Positions 34,655-44,814 of a DNA stretch of 64,000 bases are shown in pieces (position 1 is the stretch's first letter; each line of letters opens with the position of its first letter). The notes under the pieces were generated by a model. That model saw nothing but the letters and a program-made list of their open reading frames with translations. It searched no databases and was not told where the DNA came from. This stretch comes from Sanderia malayensis. Lineage: Eukaryota > Cnidaria > Scyphozoa > Semaeostomeae > Pelagiidae. The stretch is from assembly GCA_013076295.1 (NCBI GenBank), contig RQOL01000729.1:4774001-4838000 (forward strand), read 5' to 3'. A program made the translations under genes and the position numbers.

Positions 34655-35215
34655 CTGAAACAAAAATGCATCTTTAAAATCTGTCGGGAATCGTATAGTT
34701 AGCCAGGACAATAAATCACAGATTGTTCACAAATCACAACTCGAATGTTTTAAAGTTTACAATTCTCACAAGTTTCACAAGATCACATGAAGAATCTGAA
34801 CGAATGAATGAATAATTAATCTTACAATCTCTACTCTTTTATATCTAAGTCTAAGAATATTCTAGCAACGTTGTCATCATTACGCATCATACGGTTAATT
34901 ACATCGTACCTATTTTTGGGTACCCCTAGAAGGTTCTTGAAGGTTCCCGAATTACAATTACGTCAACAAAACGAAACCGAGGCTACATGTTTACATTGGG
35001 CCTAAATAAACTAAAGATGGCTATCGATTCGACGAGATTAGAAGTTGCTAGAATGTTCTGGAATGTTCTACTATTAAAGTTACGTATACTGTTTTATTAT
35101 AATTCTGACAAATCTGCTTACAATGCTTGCATTAATATTATCACTGCATATGTACATCTGTAGCATCTATTTAACTTCTTACGTAATTAATTAAAAATGT
35201 TACAAAAATTATTAC

Positions 35216-35337
35216 CCTGGCTTCTTTATGGTTTGGCTCTTTTCCTGCTTCCGCAAAGCTTCCCTGCACAAGAAGCAGATGTTTCTCTCATCACCTGGCA
35301 CCAGGGATAAAAATGGCGTATTGAATGTCGATGTCAT
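35216..35337 (-). CDS. Exon 1 of large multi-domain protein, family member 1
   Basis: ATG at 35337 opens a frame reading MTSTFNTPFLSLVPGDERN and then a CFLCREALRK zinc knuckle. It ends in CCAGG before a GTAATA donor at 35215. Joining to the acceptor at 34655 (intron 34655-35215, 561 bp) restores a codon (GGA) and keeps the frame into exon 2. The CxxC start corresponds to the CIIC start of the second family member at 61973. No promoter motif was identified; the right inverted repeat begins about 260 bp upstream, so a promoter may lie in the TIR. Confidence 0.55.
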
Positions 35338-35775
35338 CGGATGTCATGCAATCCGGTCCAGTTGACACAGCAGCAAGTTCGTATCACTAAAATTTCGCTT
35401 GCAGTCGCCCAGTCTCGTTTGGGATATTGCAATCTCGTTTTGGAAATTTTGAGTTAAAGATAAAGAGTTAGAAAACTGAAGGATGATGATTGTGCCGGGA
35501 TTGTGCGGGTAAAATTTGGGAGGAGCACATTGTTGAAAAATATAACAAAACAAAAGGTCCAGTGCTGGGGGAACAACGACATTTTAATAAAGTGTGTGAA
35601 CTTACAATGTTATATTTCACAAAATTGTTTCAAATATTCGTTAACAACTGTAGCCATTGCGAACTTCGGCTGGACAATTGATTATATCAAATCTACAATT
35701 ACACCCAAATGGATCATTGCAAAGCTAGTCTTTAATTGACTCATTCGCAGATAGTACAGCAGATTTCAGGTCGAA

Positions 35776-36480
35776 ATGTTCATTTGGTGATAAAAGCATA
35801 AAATTTGGTGAACATAGACAGTTTGATACGCTGAAAAATATTAGATATAGAGGCACTTCAAAAAATACCCCTAAATGCTATTTTTAGACAAGGGTACTAG
35901 AGCCCAATCCCCAAAACCAAAAAATGCTGTAAGTATCACAATAAACCACAGATAGATACATTACTGAGTATACTTAGCAAGTTCGACACGCTGAAAAACA
36001 TGGAATATAGAGCCACTTGAAAAATGCCACCAAATTTTATTTTTAGACATGGGTACTAGAGCCCAATCCCCAAAACCAACAAACTGCTGTAAGTATCACA
36101 ATAAACCACAGATAGATACATTACTGAGTATACTTAGCAAGTTCGACACGCTGAAAAACATGGAATATAGAGCCACATGAAAAATGCCCACAAATTTTAT
36201 TTTTAGACAGGGGTACTAGAGCCCAATCCCCAAAAGCAACTAACTGCTGTAAGTATCACAATAAACCATGGATAGATACATTACTTGGTATACTTAGCAA
36301 GTTCGACACGCTGAAAAACATGGAATATAGAGCCACTTGAAAAAATGCCCCCAATTTCTATTTTTAGACAGGGGTACTAGAGCCCAATCCCCGAAACCAA
36401 CAAATTGCCGTAACCATCAAAATAAACCACGGATAGATACATTACTTGGTATACTTAGTACGTTTGATACACGCAACATG
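35776..36480. repeat. ~160-bp satellite, about four copies
   Basis: GGGTACTAGAGCCCAATCCC recurs after AGACA starts at 35886, 36045, 36205 and 36366, a period of 159-161 bp. Each unit also carries AAGTTCGACACGCTGAAAAA and ATAGATACATTACT. The array lies within the right inverted repeat and has no counterpart in the left one, so it arose or inserted after the element formed. Confidence 0.85.
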
Positions 36481-36815
36481 CAATACATGCAACAATTTCT
36501 ACATGAAAATGATAAGTTGTATCTAACAACTTCCAAAGAGAGAACTTCGAAAGCGATAAATCAGCAACATGTGTGAGAACAGGTTATGGCATCAAAAAGT
36601 GAAAATAAAGTGCCCAAACAGGCGAATTTTTTTTAAAAACTCATTTTAGTGTTCGTTTTTCGCACTGGAGTGAACGAGGAGACGTCCTAATGAGATAATT
36701 TGGATTTATGAGGCATTGAAGCAAATTAACTATTCAAAAATCAGAGAAAAAAGATTCGATGACGTCATCAACCAAAATTCTCATCTCATCAAAAATTAAA
36801 AAGATACTACGGGTC

Positions 36816-38394
36816 TTCACTCACTTCACTCGTTCGCCCCAGCCCGTCAAGTAAAAAAAGGTTAATTTGGTTGTCGCGCTTCACGCGCTGCATTCGCTCC
36901 CGCTCATGCCCATACATACATACATACCCTACAATACATACCCTACAATACATACCCTACAATACATACCCTACATAACATACCCTACAATACATACCCT
37001 AAAATACATACCCTACAATACATACCCCACAATACATATTACGACGCAACATTTCTAAAGAAAGTAAAGGTGGGAGGTCGAATCTTCCCCCCTGCCAAGC
37101 GACCGCCCCGCGCCCACGCTGCCCCCCTGAAAGCTGTTTCTCATAGTTGATAGCTTCAGTGTGAAGTTTAATCTGTAATAAAAATTATATCAAACTGTAG
37201 CTAAGGAAACAGCGAACACGTTGCAAATAGTCTCATCTCTTAAATAAGTAGTACTGAATTCTTAGAGACCATTTGGTGAAAGTGGTTTGAATGAAATTTC
37301 GGAGCCGTGCAAAAAGCAAAACCTTTGAACACACTTTAGCAAGAAAAATAGTATTTACCGTGGCATATAGTCACCCAGTTGAACTCAAAAAACACCAACA
37401 TGAAGGTAATATGTTGGGGAACAATTATCGAAAGTGTTTGGGTAAAAAATAATCAATTGTGGCAGGCTGAAATTGAATTTTCGCAAATGCAAAAACAACA
37501 CGTGTTGCGTGAAAAATTGCTCCTTCCCGAGTGAAAAGCAACTTTGTTGGAAATCGTAAAAAACAAAAAAAAAACAAAAAAACAACACACTATTTTAGTT
37601 GTATTATCAGACAACACTTGTCAAAAATTTAAATGGGGAAAATCGTGCAAATAGGGCCGGAAAAATTCAAAACTTTGACCATGGCCTAAACGTTGTTAGC
37701 ATGCGGAAGCAACAATGGCGGTCGCCGACTACAAAACCCACAACTATTTCATTCAAAAAACAAAACAAAGCTATCACTTGTGTTCTCTATTGTTTCCTGC
37801 AACTCTCCAGGGGTCTTTCAAACAATTAAGAGCTCTTTACAAAGATAATTCAGCTGGTAAAACACTTTGAAAGGCGCCCACCTCACTTTTTGTGTACAAA
37901 ACAAAAACATGCGTCTTCTCCAAAAGAACCTGCTGCCTGCCGAGGGCAAATTTGCATGATAACGAAAAACGCGTGACTTTTCACGTGAAGTCACGAAAGA
38001 GCCAATCAAATTGCAGCAAAAGGCGAAACGCGTCACGTGAAGAGCGAACGCTTCCTTCAAAATTGGAGTTCGCGACGCGAATTTGGAAGTTTCGCCAGCG
38101 TAAACTGTTGTTTTTTCGTGATAGCACAATTAGTAGGATAATCAATGGAATAACTCAAGAATTCTTTTAAAATAGGCTTCCAAAAATAGATAACTTTTGC
38201 CTACTCCAGAAACGGAGCCTTTCCATGCAAGTCTCAACCTTGTGCGCCCCCATTGAAAAAAGCCTTATTGATCACCGATTCGCCGTTTCGGCCCATTGTT
38301 TTTGGGCGTTCGACCTATTGTTTCGGGTCGAATCTATTGTTTTTGGCAGGGAAAGTGCGTCATCATGTGACATCGCAGAATAGTAATATTAGAT
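36816..38394. mobile_element. CATA-tailed dispersed repeat (copy 1) and adjoining inserted sequence
   Basis: The segment interrupts the right inverted repeat between AAAAAGATA and TATATCAGTCG. It opens with a CACTTCACTCGTTCG block and CGCGCTGCATTCGCTCCCGC, followed by a (CATACCCTACAATA)n array at about 36908-37040. The same head and CATA array occur at 50575-50760 and 62930-63075. From 37060 to 38394 it contains no recognised gene. Confidence 0.55.
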
Positions 38395-38467
38395 ATATCA
38401 GTCGATAGGTCTATTTGAGCTGTTTCCAGAAATGCAATTTCATTTTGATATCTCATTCCTGTTAAAA

Positions 38468-38723
38468 TATTTTGATATCTCTCAACTATTTCACAATTGT
38501 GTTATTTTCTCTTAGTTATGCCTTTGTTTGCCAATATATATATATTGCATTTACTTTACTTCTTGTCATCTGAGGATGCTGACAGTTCCTCAGCGAAAAG
38601 TTATGTGAATTTTACTGGTTATGTCGTTTTTAATTTAATTTATTTCATGGATTTATCAATTGTCAACTGAATTTGTCTCTGGTTTTCTCATGTCTATTCT
38701 TGTCGTCGTATTCATTTTAAAGT
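38468..38723 (+). mobile_element. Solo Penelope 3' fragment with 12-bp target-site duplication
   Basis: Homologous to 17995-18195 of the Penelope-like element, including CAACTATTTCACAATTGT, the CTGAGGATGCTGACAG hammerhead-like core and the T-rich end. TTCCTGTTAAAA flanks it on both sides (38456-38467 and 38724-38735), a perfect 12-bp duplication inside the right inverted repeat. The helix II pairing is kept but helix III is altered by extra bases. Confidence 0.8.
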
Positions 38724-38902
38724 TTCCTGTTAAAAGTAATCACACTTTATATGATAAAATTTGTCTTAATATGACGTCATCGATCACATGAACCCAAAAC
38801 TTTTTCGGAAAGGTATGTGGTGAATTCTGAAAGCTAATGGTCTAATCTATCGATTCCAGCCATAAAAACAAACATCAGCATGTTTGTTAGTTTGTCACAC
38901 TA

Positions 38903-39060
38903 GATGCCCTGTCCAAGTGGAATGCTAGAAATTCTAGGCTTTTGAATCAATTGCAGCAATGTTCAGTAACAACAACTGGTGACATTCTTTGCATTTATGG
39001 TGATCCAGCCTATCCACTGCGTCCTTGTTATTATTCTTATTCTGTTGACTTTGGGTCATG
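38903..39060 (+). pseudogene. PIF/Harbinger transposase, 3' end
   Basis: Plus-strand reading just outside the right inverted repeat gives MPCPSGMLEI and, after a frameshift, LLNQLQQCSVTTTGDILCIYGDPAYPLRP. This is the part of Harbinger transposases that follows the EGKKHDS motif ending at 24156. The Asp of YGDPAYPLR near 39002 is the third catalytic acid region. The position immediately beyond the TIR shows that the large element split one gene. The frame ends at about 39058. Confidence 0.8.
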
Positions 39061-39123
39061 AAATAAATTAACTGCTCTTGCTGTTTCATTGCAGCCTCTT
39101 GCATTTTCATTCTATCCCCTATT

Positions 39124-39588
39124 TCAGCTCTTTGTTGTGCAAGTTCTTCTTTCCGAATTTCTATTTGTGCTGATAGGCTTACTCTCTTGGTGTAGTAGCT
39201 GCACTTGACTCACCAGTATCGTTATTTGACCATTTTCGTTTTCTGGACTCTTGAAAGCTTTCAAATGAGACTCTCGCATTTTCTCAGCCTGTTGAGTTTC
39301 TTCAGCCAGTCTTTTGTGTTTCTCTTCATCTATTTGTTGCTGCTCCTTCTCTGCTTCCTCAAATCTGTCAATAATATCTTCCATGGCAGTTTCAACTTCA
39401 GTTGGTTCTGGATTTATACCACTTGCTTTTTTTTCCATGTTTTTTCTCTTTTTATTCCTTTTCTCCAAGCTTTGGTAATGATCTCTCACAGCTCTGTCAT
39501 TGTAGGGTTTTCCCAATAGATTTATAACTACAAGACACACTGAGTTGTTGAGTTCATTTATATAACTAACGATGAGTCTCGTGTACAT
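39124..39588 (-). CDS. Myb/SANT-like DNA-binding partner protein of Harbinger, C-terminal part
   Basis: The open frame of 154 codons reads LLGKPYNDRAVRDHYQSLEKRNKKRKNMEKKASGI, then TEVETAMEDIIDRFEEAEKE and a lysine/glutamate-rich coiled tail. The RAVRDH...EEKASGI...EVE.A.EDI pattern belongs to a Myb/SANT-like protein family very common in cnidarian and other invertebrate genomes and typical as the second ORF of Harbinger elements. The tryptophan-rich SANT repeat that should precede it is not seen, so it is probably the 3' exon or a truncated copy. It converges on the transposase end at 39058. The known role of the partner is to bind TIRs and bring the transposase to DNA. Confidence 0.65.
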   Translation of the reverse strand: MYTRLIVSYINELNNSVCLVVINLLGKPYNDRAVRDHYQSLEKRNKKRKNMEKKASGINPEPTEVETAMEDIIDRFEEAEKEQQQIDEEKHKRLAEETQQAEKMRESHLKAFKSPENENGQITILVSQVQLLHQESKPISTNRNSERRTCTTKS

Positions 39589-39920
39589 TCAATGTCACGT
39601 TACAATGACGTCATTATATGTCACATAACCACACACCCCCCCTTCGAGGAATAAAAATAGCAAACAACAAAAACATCAGTAATAATAATAGCATATAATC
39701 AAAGTTCAAGTTCAAAGTTCAGATCTTTCCCTAAAGATCAAGTCTCTTCGGTGGGACTACTACTCTGCCGGACCTGGTTTTAGTATAGCTTGTAGTCAGT
39801 TGTTCAGGAGCTGGAGTCTCTTCATCTAAATCAGGTTGTTGATACCCGTCATTTGATGGAGTGTAGCTTAGTGAGGTGTCATTTGGATTAGCGACAAGGT
39901 GTCTTCTGTTCCTTCTAAAA

Positions 39921-40599
39921 TCACCAGGTTAGGTTTCTGTTTTGACAATATATGAGCGGGGGCTCATGAGACTTCACGGTTACCATCCCTGATTTTCTCT
40001 GGTCTGTCAACCATACTTTGTTCCCAGGCAGGAGTTCAGGAAGGTTCCTTGCTCGGTGGTAGTTGTTAAAACTTTGGCTTTCTTGCTTCTTATATGATGC
40101 CTCTTTTGTCTGAAGATCTGCTAGATCTGGCCATGATGGTTGTAACTTCTCCGTGGTAACAGGTAATGTTGTTCTAAGCTTCCTCCCCATCAGTAGTTGG
40201 GCTGGGCTTATCCCATTGTGTAGACGGGTGGGTGGATAGGACAACATTGCCAAATAAGGATCACCTGATTTCTTTAAGAGATTCTTCACTGTTTGCCCAG
40301 CTCGTTCTGCCACTCCATTGCTTTGTGGATAATGTGGACTGCTTGTCAAATGGGTGAACCCCCACTCTTCTGAGAACTTAGAGAATAATGAAGCTGAATA
40401 CTGAGGGCCATCTATCATTGGTCTCTATCATTGGCTCAGGATGGTTTTTGCATTCTTCGCAGCATGCCTTACATGGCATGACCATATCTTCTATGTGCTT
40501 GCTTAACCCTGGCCACCACACAGACCACTGTGCTCTTTCACGGCATTTTCTAATTCCTTGGTGACCGGCATGGACAGAATCAAGGATTTCCAGCCTCAT
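39921..40599 (-). pseudogene. Gypsy integrase: zinc-binding and C-terminal parts, core partly deleted
   Basis: 40599..40378 has the H2C2 zinc module (HAGHQGIRKC, KACCEEC). It changes frame close to 40418, where DGPQYSASLF continues the core (second catalytic Asp is the D of DGPQYS), followed by YPQSNGVAERAGQTVKN with the catalytic Glu. ISPAQLLMGRKLRTTLP and the C-terminal domain follow. The stretch that should carry the first catalytic Asp is missing between the two frames, so the enzyme cannot be active. It lies downstream of RNase H on the same strand, as in Gypsy pol. Confidence 0.8.
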
Positions 40600-40838
40600 T
40601 GCAGAAGGGATAAAAATTCATGTGTCTTTCATTAGAAGACCTTGCTGGATAGTAATGTTGCTCCTTTAAGGCCAATATGGTTTGAGCGCAGACCGGAGGC
40701 TACTTTTGTCTGGCCATTCTCCTTGGCTAAATTCTTTCGGTTGCTGGCAAACTTCATCTTCATTCTAGTATGATCCTATCTGTTGGAGCCTCTTTTCTGA
40801 CACCGGGAAGCCTTCGATTACTGAAGATACATACAGAT

Positions 40839-42616
40839 TTAGATTCTCTGAGAGTTGTTTATCTTGGTTGGTTGAGCTTTTGAACCTAGTAATGGGGCAA
40901 GTGGCTTCTGGTCTGTCTCAATAGTGATATCTTTGCCAATAATGTAGTTGCTGAATTTTTCGCAGGCCCATGTTGTAGCCAGTGCTTCTTTCTCAATTTG
41001 AGCATACCTCTGTTCAGAGTTTGTCATAGAATGCGAAGCATATGCTACTGGTTTCATGGTGCCATCAGCCTGTTTCTGCATCAGTACTGCACCAAGTCCA
41101 AACGAGGAGGCATCAGCTGATATGGTTGTTTTTCTAGTTGGGTCACAGTAGGCGAGCGCAGGGGTGTTGCTTAAATCGCTTTTTAAGTCATCAAACACTT
41201 TCTGTTGTTGTATTCCCCATGTGAAGTCGTTTTTCTTGTTCAGGAGATCTCTCATTGAGCTCGTTTTCTCAGCAAGTGTGGGACAAACTTTGGCTGTTGG
41301 TTAACCATCCCGAGGAATCTACGCAAATCACTTACCCTGGTCTGTGCTGGCATCTCTTTGATAGCTTTGACTTTCTCCGGGTCAGATCTAATTCCGTTTC
41401 CATTGATGACATAGCCTGCTAACTATATTTCAGATTTGGAGAAGGCGCACTTGTCAGCATTGAGTTTTATCCCTGCTCCTTCAAGACGTTGTAGGGTTGT
41501 ATGTAGCCGAGAGTCATGTTCTTCTTGAGTCTTCCCATGAATAAGTATGTCATCAATCAGTGACACAATTCCATCAACACCCTCAAGTACAATTTGCATC
41601 TTCATTTCAAAATGTTCCGGGGCAGTCTTGACGCCAAAAGGCACTCGATTGAAGCAGTATCTCCCGAAGGGAGTAATGAAGGTTGTCAACAACTTAGCTT
41701 CAGGTGTTAGTTTCCGTTGCCAGAAGCCAGAACCAGCATCAACTTTACTGAAGAACTTTGAGTCTCCAATCTTTCCAAGAAGATCATCAATTCGTGGTAA
41801 GGGGTAGGGTTCCCTTAGAATATTATCATTTAGCTTGGTGAGATCAACACAGATTCTTATTCTGCCGTCAGGTTTGGGTACAACAACCATGCCTGCGCAC
41901 CACTCCGTTGGGACACCTTCTGGTATCTTGGTTATGACATCAAGGTTTTCCATCCGAGCTAATTCATCTTTCACTTTCCCCATGAGAGGCAAGGCAACAC
42001 GTCGTGGAATTGTCAAAGCAAATGGTTTGGCGTCTGGCACGAGTTTTATTGCAAATTCTCCGTCCATTGTGCCTAAGCCGTTGAACAATTTAGGATATTT
42101 GCGCTTGATTTCCTCTCCAAGTTGATCACTTTTGGTCTGTGTGACATTGTTGATCTTTTTGATACGATCGAATTTCTCTATAGCAGGCCGTCCAAGGAGC
42201 GGTTCCTTGAGATCATTAACCACATACACATTATCTGTTATTGTCGTCTTGTCATTTACAATCGTTGTCGTCAAACATCCTACGACGTTCAGTTCAATTT
42301 GTCCACGCTCAAACAGTTTCTTCTTTGTGCTAATAATAGTATCCGAGCCGCTTTGATTGTAGACAGTTGTCAGAATGACTGTCACGTCCGCTCCTGTGTA
42401 TATTTTAAACTCCACTGCAGTTTGGCCAATCTTTACCACGGGTTTCCACTTCTGTTGGGGGTCATCGGAATCTACACTTCCAAGGAAGGCTTCAGAGTAC
42501 CCTTCTTCCTGGTCATCTTTGACATAATTGACAGACAAACTTCTGCAAACTGATCTAAAGTGACCTTTCTGTTGACACTTGAAACACATGGCGTTTCTCG
42601 CTGGACATTCTTGTCA
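40839..42616 (-). pseudogene. Gypsy pol: protease, reverse transcriptase, RNase H
   Basis: The frame 42589..41423 reads a zinc knuckle (CFKCQQKGHFRSVC), then a protease with FKIYTGADVTVI, where the usual catalytic DTG is YTG. RT follows: WCAGMVVVPKPDGRIRICVDL, PRIDDLL, SKVDAGSGFWQ, FGVKTAPEHFEM and VSLIDDILIHG (catalytic Asp pair). A TAG at 41423 interrupts before an in-frame continuation, and a frameshift near 41260 leads to RNase H (41255..40839: ISADASSFGLGAVLMQ, RYAQIEKEALATTWACEKF). The loss of the protease Asp, plus stops, shows inactivity. Its function was polyprotein cleavage and cDNA synthesis. Confidence 0.88.
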
Positions 42617-43317
42617 TCTGTGGAATTTACCCCCGCAGTTAAAGAATTTCTTCTCCTTTTCTGGCGTTGCAATTGTGTTAAAAATCGGTCTTCTCCTTGT
42701 TGAATCATCCCGTTTCACAAAAGAAATCTTAGCTTCGTCATTATCCCCTTTTAAGATTTCCTGGTGTTCCTTTATCATCTCGGATGCCTTCGCTTGCTTG
42801 ACAGCCTTGTCGAGGTCAAGTTTCTCACCTTGCATTAATTTTCTTGAGAGATCGCTGTTACGAATTCCAACCACAATCCGGTCTCGGATCAGTTAATTTG
42901 TTAGATCTCCAAACTGGCATGTCTGAGCCAACTTATACAAATCGTTGATGAAATCGATCACTGGCTCGTTTTCCCGCTGTACTTGTCGGTTAAATCGTGC
43001 CCTCTCGAAGATCGTGTTTGTTCTTCCAACAAAGTGCCGATTGAATTGCTCTACAATCTTCTGGAAGGTCCACTCTCTCTCATCGGTGGTAGATACGTGA
43101 AAACTTTCCAGTGTTTTGTTAGCATTTCCACCCATAGCGTAAACAAGAGTGTTGATTTGAACAGTGGCCGGCTTTGATAGTAGATCTGCCGCGATGCTGT
43201 AGCAACGGAAACGATCGATCCATTCTTTCTAATCCTCTGGTCTTTTTTAATCAAGTTTTCAGGAAATACGTACATCTCACGTACCAACATTTTGTCATGC
43301 TCCAATGTCCACAGCAT
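42617..43317 (-). pseudogene. Gypsy Gag with zinc knuckles
   Basis: From 43317 an out-of-frame start reads LVREMYVFPENLI. The main frame from 43135 reads FNRHFVGRTNTIFERARFN and FINDLYKLAQTCQFGDL, a Gypsy-type capsid motif. TAA at 42893-42895 interrupts, then VVGIRNSDLSRKLM continues in frame to a first zinc knuckle (FFNCGGKFHR). It passes a TGA at 42614-42616 and runs into pol in the same frame. Gag and pol therefore share one frame in this family. Gag forms the particle and its knuckles bind RNA. Confidence 0.75.
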
Positions 43318-43599
43318 TGGTTTCCTGTAGGAGTAATATCAATGCTTCATATTGAATAAGAAGTGGAGCAGGAAAGAATAAACTTGAAGTGGTCGAAGAT
43401 GAAGAAATTTTGGAAACATCTGATAAGCCAAGGCCTATTCAATACAAAGTTGCCAAAACGAACAACAAGTGTACCTACAAACTACATTTACTTACGCTTT
43501 TTCCTGTCCCTTGTGTTTGGTAGCCACAGCAGCAGAATGAGTGCTGGAAGAAGAATCAGAAGCTGAACCACAGCTGCATTGACTTACATCCATGTTGAA

Positions 43600-44074
43600 A
43601 AATGAAGCACGTTTTCTCACAACGTCAACTTGGCCCTGAAGATGTTGGCGCAGAATCGGGAGAGCTTGAGTTTCTTGGGGATGCCACTTCGTGCATGCTC
43701 AGTAGGGGTCTAACGTCCAAACAAAGTTGCAGTTGTGGTCGCCATTTTCATTTTGTAAACTCTCTAATCCGAGACAGAGAGGTCGTGGTGTTGGTACAAT
43801 CATAAAGAGAGCTGCACCTGTAGTGAAAAGAATCTTGAAACTTATTGCACCAAAAATAGGAAAAGCTGCTAAGAGGGTAGCACTTCCAGTCATCAAAGAA
43901 TGGAGAGAAAGCTCTCAAATGCATAGCTGCTGGAGAGAATGTGAAGAAAGTAACAAAGGAGACGAAAAGTCCTCCCTTCATGGTATCAAGCGGAAAGCAG
44001 CTGACGAAGCTGTGAATATTATGAGCAAGGATGTTTGGAATGATGTGAAGAAACAAGCTACGGAGGAGCTACAA
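43600..44074 (+). pseudogene. Small basic protein, possibly Polinton capsid-associated
   Basis: The frame at 43727..44077 contains RGRGVGTIIKRAAPVVKRILKLIAP, a basic helical segment, and later KRKAADEAVN near its end. Polintons encode small basic proteins that begin with a GRG(L/V)G-like motif and end with KRKA-like tails, so this may be a fragment of one. The similarity is from memory and weak. The last codons fuse with the MITE starting at 44077. The stretch 43321-43599 has no recognised gene. Confidence 0.3.
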
Positions 44075-44076
44075 TA

Positions 44077-44348
44077 GGGGACAAAATTCCTGGGACACCC
44101 AGGATTTGAGCAAGTTTTACACGCATACTTCACCCCCCTTCCCCCATAACAATGTTGTTTGTAGAGGCGGTGTTTTTCAATATCGCAGAAATTCTTTTGG
44201 CCCGACGACAAGAAAGGACTGATGCACAAGACAACGTTGTTTGGGGGGGGGGGGGGTGGGGGCCTCATTCTGCTCACAGAGAAGAAAGTGTACAGAAGCA
44301 CAGCATTATGGGATGCAATTTTCAGGTGTCCCAGGGACTTTTGTCCCC
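44077..44348. mobile_element. MITE copy 1 with GGGGACAAAA termini
   Basis: Begins GGGGACAAAATTCCTGGGAC and ends with the inverted form GTCCCAGGGACTTTTGTCCCC, flanked by TA on both sides (44075-44076, 44349-44350). It contains a run of 15 or so G around 44245-44260. A second copy lies at 50890-51158. The TA target points to Tc1/mariner-type mobilisation. Confidence 0.85.
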
Positions 44349-44350
44349 TA

Positions 44351-44814
44351 TTGTCTGGTATGAAAATCGAAGTACAATAGATATTGAGGTGCTTTTAAGG
44401 GGTATTAGGGGGTTTTCCGGAGTGCTGATCGCGATGATGCAAAAATTGTTTTCCTAAACTGTACCAGTGACGTCATAGGTATAGAAAGGCCCCATTTTGA
44501 CGGGGTTTTTGCCTTTATTGTGATTAAAATGGTTTGTTATGTTAATAGGTGGTGGAATTTAAATTCATGAATTGAAAGGTTATGGTTGTACAATAAAGTA
44601 AAAAAACCACCCTCCTATCATTTTTTGTTAGTGCGTAGTGTATTGTTAAAGTTGAAATTTTTGTTTTAGCCTCGTTTTGATCTATTTATACGTAATTAGA
44701 GAACGAGGGGTTCCAAATTGTTGCCGCGGGAGACGTTCGACGAACTTCTTCCAAAATTTTCTGATCGCAGAGGATACTGAGAAATTATGATTTATTTTCT
44801 GTGATTTTCATTGC
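44351..44814. other. No gene; upstream of Tc1-like transposase
   Basis: This AT-rich stretch should contain the 5' end of the Tc1-like element that follows, but I could not pair an inverted repeat with the downstream side (45910-46270). Confidence 0.35.

Larger units (their letters stand above)
24167..38902. mobile_element. Putative 14.7-kb transposon with ~1-kb terminal inverted repeats, inserted in a Harbinger transposase
   Basis: The left end TAGTCTGACAAACTAACAAA is matched by the reverse complement of the right end (TAGTGTGACAAACTAACAAA). Inverted similarity continues inward for about 1 kb. Both ends cut the same Harbinger coding sequence at the same place, which marks the 14.7 kb as one insertion. 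The cargo is one large spliced minus-strand gene (30021..35337), lying just inside the right repeat. Later insertions inside are a Tigger-like MITE, a BEL/Pao fragment, a 160-bp satellite, a CATA-tailed repeat and a Penelope 3' fragment with its own duplication. No clean target-site duplication is visible. It could instead be two elements plus rearrangement, but the shared target site argues against that. Confidence 0.6.
35595..38902 (-). repeat. Right terminal inverted repeat of the 14.7-kb element, interrupted by three insertions
   Basis: Blocks homologous to the left arm occur in the expected inverted order, separated by a 160-bp satellite (about 35776-36480), a CATA-type repeat segment (about 36816-38394) and a Penelope 3' fragment (38468-38723). 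Taking these out gives a repeat of about the same length as the left arm. Confidence 0.65.
39760..43320 (-). mobile_element. Gypsy/Ty3 LTR retrotransposon, internal region (element 2)
   Basis: Gag, protease, RT, RNase H and integrase follow each other on the minus strand from about 43320 to 39760. I could not identify LTRs at either side. 39589-39760 contains no gene. Confidence 0.8.

Noticed and set aside
35776..36480. CRISPR or regulatory array made of 160-bp units
   Set aside because: The entire 160-bp unit is repeated without variable spacers, so it is a tandem satellite.
37090..38200. Host gene promoter or first exon in the GC-richer stretch
   Set aside because: Several short frames and CACGTGA-like motifs exist, but no coding similarity, splice pattern or supporting context.
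24167..38902. Polinton identity for the 14.7-kb TIR element
   Set aside because: Size and long TIRs fit, but no polymerase B, packaging ATPase, integrase or capsid gene is found inside. The Polinton genes in the window lie outside, at 13-16 kb.
44140..44457. Coding frame inside the GGGGACAAAA element
   Set aside because: It reads through a MITE and its poly-G tract, and the counterpart in copy 2 diverges in frame.
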